DNA from: Deltaproteobacteria bacterium
GTDB lineage: Bacteria > Myxococcota > Polyangia > Haliangiales > Haliangiaceae
Assembly (NCBI GenBank): GCA_018262455.1
Contig: JAGSPR010000577.1
Coordinates: 1 to 5,485, forward strand
Reading direction: 5' to 3'
Length of the DNA stretch: 5,485 nucleotides
Positions 1 through 5,445 of this stretch are shown here, piece after piece; positions within the stretch are counted from its first letter, which is position 1, and the number at the start of each line of letters is the position of its first letter. The position numbers and the translations under genes were made by a program. Below the pieces are notes generated by a model. That model saw only the letters and a program-made list of their open reading frames with translations, did no database searches and was not told where the DNA came from.

Positions 1-191
1 CCGACCAGGTCGAAGCGGCGCTGCTCGCCCGGAGCTGCCTCACGCGACTCCATGTAGTGCGTCATGTTCGAGTTGACGATGAGTCCGCCCGCGGGCAGCG
101 AGGTTGTCGGCACGATGATTACCGGCAACGACGCCACTGCCCCCCAGTGACCCCAGAACGCTATCGCGCGAAGGTTTTCGGGTGCAAGCAT
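1..191 (-). CDS. Partial uncharacterised protein, N-terminal part, runs off the left edge
   Basis: I do not recognise this protein. A minus-strand frame opens after an in-frame TGA at 206-204 and stays open to the window edge (63 full codons from ATG at 191). The reading is protein-like: a hydrophobic stretch at residues 9-39 (IAFWGHW, SLPVIIVPTTSLPAGGLIV) is followed by a polar segment, THYMESREAAPGEQRRFDLVG. Third positions are mostly G/C in the part nearest the edge and less so in the first 30 codons. The start is therefore uncertain: ATG at 191, 65 or 53 are all possible, and none has a clear Shine-Dalgarno. If 191 is right, the protein begins with a membrane or signal-like segment; if 53 or 65 is right, it starts soluble and 66-191 is leader DNA. 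It lies 97 bp downstream of the large membrane gene on the same strand, so it may be the next gene of that cluster or an independent unit. Confidence 0.45.
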   Translation of the reverse strand, partial: MLAPENLRAIAFWGHWGAVASLPVIIVPTTSLPAGGLIVNSNMTHYMESREAAPGEQRRFDLV

Positions 192-288
192 TCGCACCGG
201 AGGTCAGCGAGAATCAGTCGCGATCTGGTCCACGTGTAGGTGCAGGTCGTGTGGATCGCGCGCTCGTGGGGATCGTTTGGACGCCCTG

Positions 289-2355
289 CTAGCGGAGGGG
301 CTGCGGGGTGCGGCGCTCGGTGCGCTGGCGGACCACGACCGCCAGCAGGTCCTCGCGCGGTGCGCGCGATTCGGACGCGCGCAGGGCGGACTCGACGAGG
401 GCTGCCGCGAGCCGCGGACCTGCGACGGCTTGCGCACGCACGGTCGCGAACCACGGTTCATCGTCGTCACCGCGCAGGGCGGTCGACGCGATGACGAGAT
501 AGGCATCCGGCGGCAACGGGCTCGTGCCGCGCGGCGCGCCACCCAGCCCGACGAGCGGGATCCGCGCGAGGCTCCTCGCCACCGAGTCTTCCATCCGCTC
601 GGGAAGAGGGCCCAGCAGGATCGCACCGGGATGACCGGCACACGCCCACGTGATCGTCCGCGCATCGAAATCGAGGATCGCGACGAACGCGGCGATCGGC
701 TCGCCGCCGCGCACGATGCCCCCGGCGCTCGCGCGCAGGCTGACCAGGAGCTCGTCGAGCTCGAGCGGCAGCCTCGTCGTGGTCGCCGCGGCGAACGCCC
801 CGGTGAGCGCCGCGGTGGCGAGCGCGGCCGCGACGCCATGGGCCTGCGCCTCGGTGACGAGCACGGCAAGCCGGCCGTCGTCGAGCAATGTCGCCGACCA
901 GCCGGCCCCGGTGGTCCGTGCCGACGTGCGGTACTCGGCGTTCACCGCCCAGCGCCCGAGCTCGTCATCGCGGCTCGCGGACGCCTGCAGCCGCATCGCC
1001 TCGGCGACCTCGACTTCGCGGGCGTTCTCGCGCTCGCGCGCCGCGGTCCGCGCCAGCCCGAGGAACGTCAGCGCGCGCGCCGCCTGCCTGGCCGACTGGG
1101 CCACGAGCCCGCGCACGTCCTCGCGCAGGGCCGGGCCGTGCTCGGCCTCGACGAGCCCGACCAGCACGCCGCGATCGATCAGCGGCACGATCAGCGTCGC
1201 GCCGCGCCTGCTGACGACGGCGGCGAGCCTGGGGCGGATCGGCCCCAGCAGCATCGTCCCGAGGTCGCCGGTCGAGAGCGCATCGCCGTAGGCAACCAGC
1301 CACGCCGAGACCTCGGGATCGAGCGGCGATCGCTCGCCGCCGTCGACCAGCGTGTCGCCTTCGACCCGACTGAGCCCGCGCAGGTCGATCTTGACCTCCT
1401 TCCACAGCGCGCCGAGCCGCTCGCCGAGCCGGGCCTCGCTGTCGATCTCGCCGACCGACGCGACGAACTTCTCGAGTGCGCGCTCGTGCAAGACCCGCAC
1501 GGGTTGCTCGCGGCCGCGAGACCACGCCACGCCGAGCGCCACCACCCAGGCGACGCTCCCGAGCCCGGCGACGATGACCGGGGTCGCGCCGTCGAGCAGC
1601 AGCACGATCGCGGCGACGCTCAGCCCGGCTGCGCCGAACGCGAACAGCTCGAACAGCACCCCTCGGTCGAGCCCCTGCGGTCGCAACATGTCGCTCTTCA
1701 GCTCGAAGTACACCGCCCCGCCCGCCGCGATGCCGGTCGGCAGCCAGGCGATCGGGTACGTGTTCCAGATCCGGTAGACGAGCAGCACATCGCACAAGCC
1801 GAGCGTGCTGAGCACGAGCACCGCGCCGAGCAAGTGGACCAGCCGGCGGCGCTCGGCGCCCGAGGTCGTGCGCCGAGCGATCACGACGCCCGCCGCGAGC
1901 CACAACCCGATCTGCGCGAAGTGGAGGCCGCTGAGCGGCCCCGGATCGGGATAGAACATCCCGGACGACAGCCGGTGCACGCCGGCGATGACCCAGTCGG
2001 TGCTCCAGCACGCTGCGAGCAAGCCAAGGCCGACCACGGCCGCGAGCCGAGCCATCCAGCGATGACGCTCGAGCTGGCCGCTGGCCCCGAGCAGCACGAG
2101 CAAGAGGCTCGGGCCGACGAGCGCGACCGGGCCGTTGCCGATCCGGAGGATACGCGCGGCGAGCTCTGGATCGTTGGTCCACGTCGAGGCGGCCGTGCAC
2201 AGCGCCCACGGCAGCGCGGTGGTCGCCGCGCCGATCGTGCCCAGCCGCATCACGCGATCGCCGCGGACCAACGCCGCCACGAGGCCGACCGCGATCAGTG
2301 CCAGCGCACACGCGAGGTATGGCAGGGACAGCCAGCTCCACGCGAGGTGGGTCAC
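289..2355 (-). CDS. Multi-TM membrane protein with GAF-like and degenerate SpoIIE/PP2C-type phosphatase domain
   Basis: This 688-residue protein begins at a GTG only 12 bp after the stop of the ferritin-like gene and ends at TAG. About nine hydrophobic segments are visible near residues 9-30, 36-57, 74-91, 102-123, 144-160, 172-194, 203-217, 233-254 and 258-278, which resembles the membrane sensor modules of 7TM-type kinases and phosphatases. Residues about 290-430 look like a GAF domain (TLIVPLIDRGVLVGLVEAE). Residues about 440-678 follow the SpoIIE-type PP2C pattern: DDGRLAVLVTEAQAHGVAAAL, then ITWACAGHPGAILL, then REDLLAVVVR. The catalytic aspartates are largely missing. The GGDxYD position reads GAGWSA (483-488), GDVxGHG reads TEAQAHG (501-507), and the YxDG position reads ASTA (623-626). 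Only the C-terminal Asp669 remains. Family knowledge says these Asp residues bind Mn/Mg, so hydrolysis is unlikely. I infer a cytoplasmic pseudophosphatase that binds a partner or relays a membrane signal. It is the last gene of the tight cluster. Confidence 0.88.
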   Translation of the reverse strand: MTHLAWSWLSLPYLACALALIAVGLVAALVRGDRVMRLGTIGAATTALPWALCTAASTWTNDPELAARILRIGNGPVALVGPSLLLVLLGASGQLERHRWMARLAAVVGLGLLAACWSTDWVIAGVHRLSSGMFYPDPGPLSGLHFAQIGLWLAAGVVIARRTTSGAERRRLVHLLGAVLVLSTLGLCDVLLVYRIWNTYPIAWLPTGIAAGGAVYFELKSDMLRPQGLDRGVLFELFAFGAAGLSVAAIVLLLDGATPVIVAGLGSVAWVVALGVAWSRGREQPVRVLHERALEKFVASVGEIDSEARLGERLGALWKEVKIDLRGLSRVEGDTLVDGGERSPLDPEVSAWLVAYGDALSTGDLGTMLLGPIRPRLAAVVSRRGATLIVPLIDRGVLVGLVEAEHGPALREDVRGLVAQSARQAARALTFLGLARTAARERENAREVEVAEAMRLQASASRDDELGRWAVNAEYRTSARTTGAGWSATLLDDGRLAVLVTEAQAHGVAAALATAALTGAFAAATTTRLPLELDELLVSLRASAGGIVRGGEPIAAFVAILDFDARTITWACAGHPGAILLGPLPERMEDSVARSLARIPLVGLGGAPRGTSPLPPDAYLVIASTALRGDDDEPWFATVRAQAVAGPRLAAALVESALRASESRAPREDLLAVVVRQRTERRTPQPLR

Positions 2356-2367
2356 GCGAGGGCCAGC

Positions 2368-3111
2368 TTAGTCCACCCGGCGCCAGATCGCCTCCAGATC
2401 GGCGCGCTCGATGCTCGCCCCGAGCGCGCGGCCCGGCCCGCCCTGTGCCGACCGCACGTAGCCGTCGCGCAGGCTCGCGCGATCGTCCGCCATGACCTGG
2501 GCCAGCTCGGCGCGGGTCTGGCCTGCGAGTAGCCCGCGATCGCACATCGTCCACAGCTCGGCGAGCAGCGCCCGCCCGGTCGCGGCATGGCGGACCTCGT
2601 CGACGAGGACGAGCTCGAAGATCGCGCGGATCGCGGGATCGGTCGTGGCATCGCGGTACGCGACGAGGACGTACACCGACTCCTCCTCGGCCACCACGAG
2701 CTCGCGCGCGACGATCCGCAACGCCCGACGCGCGGGTGACTCGTCGGGCTCGCGCGTCGGCAGCCCCACGAAGCTCAGATCGATCGAGAGGTCGCTCGCG
2801 CCCCCGAGCCAGTCGACGACCTGGGCGGTGATCTGGGTGTGGCGGAGCTCGTCGCCGATGAGGCGGTGGACCGCACACAGCGCGGCGAACGGCGCCTCGA
2901 GATCGGTGAGCAGCTGCAGCAGCTCGGAGAACACCGCGACCGAGCGATACTCGTCGACGATCCGCCCCGCCCAGGCGAGCCGTGCGGCCTCGCGCTCGAC
3001 GCTCGCGTGCGCCGCCAGGTCGGCCCGCGCCGGCACGGGTCGCGGCGAAGTGCGATCCAGATCGTCGACGAACCGCCGCAGCAGCCCGACCTCGGTGGCG
3101 AGCTCGATCAT
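2368..3111 (-). CDS. Ferritin-like (rubrerythrin/diiron four-helix type) protein
   Basis: This 247-residue soluble protein has the ferritin-like diiron spacing. Helix 1 carries Glu54 (VDEYRSVAVFSELL), helix 2 has E88-x2-H91 (GDELRHTQI), helix 3 has several candidate glutamates (E137, E142-E144; ARELVVAEEESVYVLVAYRD), and helix 4 has E172-x2-H175 (LVDEVRHAATG). The 34-residue gap from E54 to E88 and the roughly 30-residue gap from helix 3 to E172 match rubrerythrin-like proteins. There is no signal peptide and no C-terminal rubredoxin CxxC motif, so it is not a canonical rubrerythrin. Such folds serve as peroxidases, oxygenases or iron-handling proteins; which of these applies here cannot be read from the sequence. 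The ATG at 3111 overlaps the stop of the upstream lipoprotein frame (ATGA), pointing to translational coupling. The stop (TAA) is 12 bp from the start of the membrane pseudophosphatase gene. A Pro/Glu-rich linker (residues 117-126) separates the two helix pairs. Confidence 0.85.
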   Translation of the reverse strand: MIELATEVGLLRRFVDDLDRTSPRPVPARADLAAHASVEREAARLAWAGRIVDEYRSVAVFSELLQLLTDLEAPFAALCAVHRLIGDELRHTQITAQVVDWLGGASDLSIDLSFVGLPTREPDESPARRALRIVARELVVAEEESVYVLVAYRDATTDPAIRAIFELVLVDEVRHAATGRALLAELWTMCDRGLLAGQTRAELAQVMADDRASLRDGYVRSAQGGPGRALGASIERADLEAIWRRVD

Positions 3112-3443
3112 GGCTGGCGCTCACCCACCGTGGGTGACGGCGTGGGCGCGGGCGCGGCCTGCTTGACCACGCGCGGCGTCTCGCGCTCACCCTTCCAATG
3201 GCAGCCGGCGCGGCTCATCGGCCGGCACGGCCGCGCCGGGAGGGGGGTGACCCGCGGTGCGGGCGCGGACGCAAGCGCCGAGTCGGGCGGCGCGGGCGGC
3301 GCAGGCGGCGCAGGCGGCGCAGGCGGCGCAGGCGGCGCAGGACGGGCTGGTGACGCGAAGCGGGGTGGCGCGCTGGGAGCCAGCGAGGCGTGCTCGCACG
3401 CGGCCAGCGACAGCACCAGGACCAGGTCAGTGCATCTCGACAT
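3108..3443 (-). CDS. Small Pro/Ala-repeat lipoprotein
   Basis: This is a 111-residue protein of unknown function. The leader MSRCTDLVLVLSLAAC has a short n-region with Arg3, a hydrophobic core and a good lipobox (LAAC), giving lipidation at Cys16 and a mature protein of about 96 residues anchored to a membrane. Next comes a low-complexity tether with six APP units (residues 36-53), then more Ala/Pro sequence. A short basic module holds two cysteines (PCRPMSRAGCHW, Cys73 and Cys81) that could form a disulfide. The C-terminus is again Pro/Thr/Ser-rich. The stop overlaps the ferritin-like gene start by 4 bp (ATGA). The start was chosen because it creates the lipobox; a GGAG lies directly against the ATG, which is closer than usual for a ribosome binding site. 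The same frame is open far upstream, so an automatic call could extend this gene to the ATG at 4028 (306 residues). I think that extension is wrong because codon periodicity is lost between 3640 and 3443. Confidence 0.6.
   Translation of the reverse strand: MSRCTDLVLVLSLAACEHASLAPSAPPRFASPARPAPPAPPAPPAPPAPPAPPDSALASAPAPRVTPLPARPCRPMSRAGCHWKGERETPRVVKQAAPAPTPSPTVGERQP
3121..3137. repeat. Perfect 17-bp palindrome just upstream of the ferritin-like gene
   Basis: TCACCCAC-c-GTGGGTGA is a perfect inverted repeat with 8-bp arms and a 1-bp centre. It ends 10 bp before the ATG at 3111, inside the 3' end of the small lipoprotein gene. It could be an operator, or could fold around the ribosome binding region of the next gene. 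The position is suggestive, but the element also encodes PSPTVGE, so coincidence is possible. Confidence 0.4.
3286..3339. repeat. Six-copy 9-bp tandem repeat (GGCGGCGCA unit)
   Basis: Six consecutive 9-bp units are present. The first has one mismatch (ends CG instead of CA) and the other five are identical. On the minus strand each unit encodes Ala-Pro-Pro, producing the repeat tether of the small lipoprotein. Because the unit is a multiple of three, gain or loss of copies changes tether length without breaking the frame. Confidence 0.9.
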
Positions 3444-3468
3444 CTCCGCGCCGACGCGCCGGATCCCA

Positions 3469-3490
3469 CGAAGTTCTAAGTTTAACTTCG
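3469..3490. promoter_or_regulatory. AT-rich inverted repeat upstream of the small lipoprotein gene
   Basis: CGAAGTT (3469-3475) and AACTTCG (3484-3490) are perfect 7-bp arms around an 8-bp spacer. The stretch is strikingly AT-rich against its surroundings and lies 26-47 bp upstream of the ATG at 3443, within the 110-bp gap after the broken lipoprotein frame. It could be an operator or part of an internal promoter, or a hairpin after the preceding gene. There is no T-run on the minus-strand side typical of an intrinsic terminator. No convincing -35/-10 pair was found. Confidence 0.35.
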
Positions 3491-3553
3491 CGGCTGCCGT
3501 CGGCGTCGAAGCGACAGCGCGCGTGATCGTTCGAGCCTCGCGAACCCGGGCGC

Positions 3554-4028
3554 TCAGGGCGTCGAGAGCTGCAGCGACAACGTGTAGCGGTTGTTCGCGC
3601 ACGCGCCGTGGCAGTCCTCGGAGCCCTGATGGACGAGCCCGATAGATCTGCAACACCAGCGGCTCGTAGGCGATCGGGAACGTCAGCCGAGCCTCGATCT
3701 GCACCGCCGTGCAGTTGCCGGGAACGTCGAACTGGTACCAGTCGGCGACGTCGTTCTGGAGCAGACAGCCCTTGCTCTCGCTGGTCCGCGACACGCACGT
3801 CAGGTTGTCGATCAGCTGACCTGCCGAGGGAGCGTCGTCGCCCGCGGGATCCTGCGAGTCCGGGCATGCAAACGGCTCCACCTGGGTCGGCAGCACGCAC
3901 GTGTTGTCGACCCCGTTGCACGCCTGGCCCTCGGGGCACAGCTGCTCCGGGCCGCACAGGTAAGAGCCCGCCGCGATGTCCGGCGAGCACGCGGCGAACA
4001 CCAGGCCGACCAGCCAGCGCGCGCGCAT
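3554..4028 (-). pseudogene. Cys-rich secreted lipoprotein with a frame break near 3640
   Basis: The start ATG at 4028 overlaps the upstream stop (TGATG) and has a good ribosome site (GGAG, 6-nt spacing). The leader MRARWLVGLVFAAC gives a plausible lipoprotein cleavage before Cys14. It is followed by a Cys-rich module (Cys25, 31, 37, 44; LCPEGQACNGVDNTCV) of a type I associate with myxobacterial surface proteins. A beta-rich domain then begins at about residue 96 (DWYQFDVPGN, then LTFPIAYEPLVLQIY). After Tyr129 the original frame loses coherence. The +1 frame from 3640 reads GLVHQGSEDCHGAC, NNRYTLSLQLSTP, stop at 3554. In that frame 27 of 28 codons end in G/C, against 14 of 28 in the original frame. 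Joined, the product would be about 157 residues. The beta domain resembles a PPC-like fold, and its central strands seem short, so a small deletion rather than one lost base is possible. Sequencing error, real decay or recoding cannot be separated here. Confidence 0.65.
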
Positions 4029-4597
4029 CAGAAGCTCCACATCCCGCCGACCACGGCACCGCCGGTCGTTGGCTCGACGCTGGCGTGGGGCCGGATCACG
4101 GATTGTTCGGACTTCGGCTCGGTGACGATCAGCGCGACGATCGCCGCCGTGATGAACGCGCCGCCGATGCTGTACGCGACGGCCGCGCGGGTTCGCGATC
4201 GATCGGCGCGAGCGACCTGCGCCTCGTCCGCGGCGCTCCACGCGTGCCCGGTGAACGTGTCGCTCGAGACCTCGTTCGAGGCCGTGCGCGAGTCGAGGTG
4301 CCAGTACAGGCCGAGCCCGCCCACCAGCACGCCGGCCGCGGTGGTGGCCGCGAGCGCGAGCTTGTTGGAGCGCGAGCGTTCGCCCGGGATGTCGATGACG
4401 ATCTGCTTGGTCCGGATCGGGGCGCGCAGCACGGGACCGTCGACCTCGGGTGGTGGGGTCGGCGGCGGCGCCGGCTCGGATCCGGACCCGGGCGCCGGCT
4501 CGATCGTGGGGTCGGCGGGCACCGCCGGCTGGTCGGCGCGTGCCACCCCTGGCGCGAGTCCGGCAATCACGACGCACGCGAGCCAAGCTGCTCTCAT
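4028..4597 (-). CDS. Secreted/membrane protein with Pro-rich linker and two hydrophobic helices
   Basis: This is a 189-residue protein of unknown function and the first gene of the minus-strand cluster. A Sec-type signal peptide is visible (MRAAWLACVVIAGLAPGVARA, with likely cleavage after Ala21). It is followed by a Pro/Glu/Gly-rich linker (22-55), a short strand-like segment (TKQIVIDIPGE), a first hydrophobic helix (81-98), a polar loop with DEAQVARADRSRTR (99-138), a second hydrophobic helix (139-158) and a tail ending GGAVVGGMWSF. The terminal Phe with alternating hydrophobics resembles an outer-membrane type C-terminus, but there is no room for a barrel. Similar two-helix tails occur on many uncharacterised myxobacterial envelope proteins. 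The stop overlaps the start of the Cys-rich lipoprotein by one base. No clear Shine-Dalgarno precedes the ATG at 4597. I infer an inner-membrane protein with its N-terminal part in the periplasm. Confidence 0.8.
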   Translation of the reverse strand: MRAAWLACVVIAGLAPGVARADQPAVPADPTIEPAPGSGSEPAPPPTPPPEVDGPVLRAPIRTKQIVIDIPGERSRSNKLALAATTAAGVLVGGLGLYWHLDSRTASNEVSSDTFTGHAWSAADEAQVARADRSRTRAAVAYSIGGAFITAAIVALIVTEPKSEQSVIRPHASVEPTTGGAVVGGMWSF

Positions 4598-4745
4598 CCG
4601 CGGAGGGTCGCCCGAGGAGCCGCCCCGGTCAATTCGCCCCGGCTGAGCCGGGCTGTCACGCCGCGATCCCTACACCGCGCGACCTGCCGCAGATCCAGGG
4701 ACAGCCTCCCCCGACCCCGATTCAGCTCGTGGCAAGATAGCGGCC
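4598..4745. promoter_or_regulatory. Divergent intergenic region between the envelope operon and the PilZ gene
   Basis: This 148-bp region must carry the start signals for both directions. On the minus strand, TTGACC (4632-4627) matches a sigma70-type -35, but the hexamer 17 bp further on is GACCCT, a poor -10. On the plus strand, AAGATA lies a few bases upstream of the TTG start of the PilZ gene; a leaderless or very short leader transcript is possible. The element at 4638-4652 lies between the two. No further ORF is supported here. Confidence 0.4.
4638..4652. repeat. 15-bp GC-rich inverted repeat in the divergent promoter region
   Basis: CCCGGCT-G-AGCCGGG is a perfect inverted repeat with 7-bp arms. 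As RNA it would give a 5-bp stem with a CTGAG loop. It sits just upstream of the TTGACC element of the minus-strand operon, so it could be an operator for either direction. In DNA this GC-rich such repeats also arise by chance. Confidence 0.3.
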
Positions 4746-5417
4746 TTGTCACGGCGAGGCCCCAGACACCGGATCGACATCGCCGCCACGGCGGTCCCGC
4801 TGCTCGGCGGTGACATGGCCGTGTGCCGCACCCGCGACGTCTCCGAGGTCGGCGTCTGCCTCGATACCGCCGCGTGGTTCCCGATCGGCACCCGGCTCTC
4901 GCTCGCGCTGGTCGACCCGGCGAGCGGCAACGCGGTCGAGGTGATCGGCGACGTCGTCCGCGAAGCGTCCGCGCCGAGCTGGGTGCTCGGGATCCTCGTG
5001 ATCGAGCCTCCGGCCGAGTGGGCAGCCCTCGTCGCCGGCGCCGCGCGGAACACCCCCTATCCCGACAAGCGCACCAAGCGGCTGCGCATCCTCGTGATCG
5101 GCGACGACCAGCGCCAGCGCGGCGCGATGGCGCTCTACGTGACGAGCGGCTGGGACGTGCTGTTCGCGAGCGACGACGACTCGATCGCCGAGGCCGTCGA
5201 GAACATCGATCTCGATGCCGTGGTCGCCGAGCTCGAGGCCGACGACCCGCGCCTCGTCCACATCATGACGGGCGTCCGGCGGGTCCAGCCCTCCGCGCGC
5301 AGGATCGTGCGCGGCGACGGCAAGGCCCACCACGATCTCGTCCATCGATTCGTCGCTCGCGACGCGGGCCTCGAGGCCCTGCTCGACGCGGTGACCGCGG
5401 ACATCCCGCTCACGTAG
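4746..5417 (+). CDS. PilZ domain protein with C-terminal degenerate receiver-like domain
   Basis: This 223-residue cytoplasmic protein starts at a TTG. The N-terminal PilZ domain (residues 1 to about 88) shows the c-di-GMP binding signature: an Arg cluster SRRGPRHRIDI (R3-x3-R7) and DVSEVG (D31-x-S33-x2-G36). The usual strands follow (GTRLSLALVD, VIGDVVREA, WVLGILVIEPP). The TTG was preferred because the next ATG (residue 24) would remove the Arg motif. Residues 112-223 read like a CheY-type receiver (RLRILVIGDD, SGWDVLFASD, LDAVVAELEADDP, then a C-terminal LEALLDAV helix). The key residues have changed: the acid pair is reduced (GD at 119-120), the phosphoacceptor position is Glu162, and I find no Lys-Pro motif and no Thr/Ser at the switch position. 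I infer a c-di-GMP effector with a non-phosphorylated protein-interaction module. It is transcribed away from the envelope operon across a 148-bp gap. Confidence 0.85.
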   Translation: MSRRGPRHRIDIAATAVPLLGGDMAVCRTRDVSEVGVCLDTAAWFPIGTRLSLALVDPASGNAVEVIGDVVREASAPSWVLGILVIEPPAEWAALVAGAARNTPYPDKRTKRLRILVIGDDQRQRGAMALYVTSGWDVLFASDDDSIAEAVENIDLDAVVAELEADDPRLVHIMTGVRRVQPSARRIVRGDGKAHHDLVHRFVARDAGLEALLDAVTADIPLT

Positions 5418-5445
5418 CGGCGACCACGACGCTCCGCCGTGGCCG
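5418..5445. terminator. Possible hairpin between convergent genes
   Basis: Between the stop of the PilZ gene and the stop of the converging gene, CCACG (5424-5428) pairs with CGTGG (5438-5442) around a 9-base loop. Flanking CGG (5418-5420) and CCG (5443-5445) can extend the stem across a 3-base bulge. No T-tract follows on either strand, so it is at best a weak or bidirectional terminator. Confidence 0.3.

Noticed and set aside
3..239. A plus-strand frame entering from the left edge and ending at 239, convergent with the membrane gene
   Set aside because: Its first residues look acceptable, but the rest is Arg/His-rich and third-position G/C bias is weaker than in the minus frame. It remains the alternative if the minus-strand edge gene is wrong.
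277..2532. A 751-codon plus-strand open frame opposite the membrane pseudophosphatase gene
   Set aside because: The translation is Arg/Asp/Gln/Pro/His-rich without domains or hydrophobic segments. The opposite strand gives transmembrane helices and recognisable domains. Long antisense frames are expected in DNA this GC-rich.
965..3190. A 741-codon minus-strand open frame spanning two genes in another phase
   Set aside because: It is dominated by Arg and Ala, crosses the ferritin-like and membrane protein genes out of phase, and shows no domain signature.
2839..3645. A plus-strand frame containing a GGA-repeat protein across the tandem array
   Set aside because: The minus strand gives a lipobox protein with stop/start coupling to the next gene. 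The Gly-rich plus-strand reading is only the complement of the repeat and lacks a signal or domain.
3640..3645. A programmed +1 frameshift site in the Cys-rich lipoprotein
   Set aside because: The local bases (TAT CGG G) match no slippery motif I know, and no stimulating stop codon or structure is evident. An indel or deletion is simpler.
4604..4632. A full sigma70 promoter for the minus-strand operon
   Set aside because: TTGACC is a good -35 match, but the correctly spaced -10 (GACCCT) is poor, so I kept only a general regulatory-region call.
3608..4813. A 401-codon plus-strand frame over the two first operon genes
   Set aside because: Its translation is Arg/Pro/Gly-rich and it runs across the divergent promoter into the PilZ gene in the wrong frame. 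The minus-strand products have signal peptides and membrane helices.
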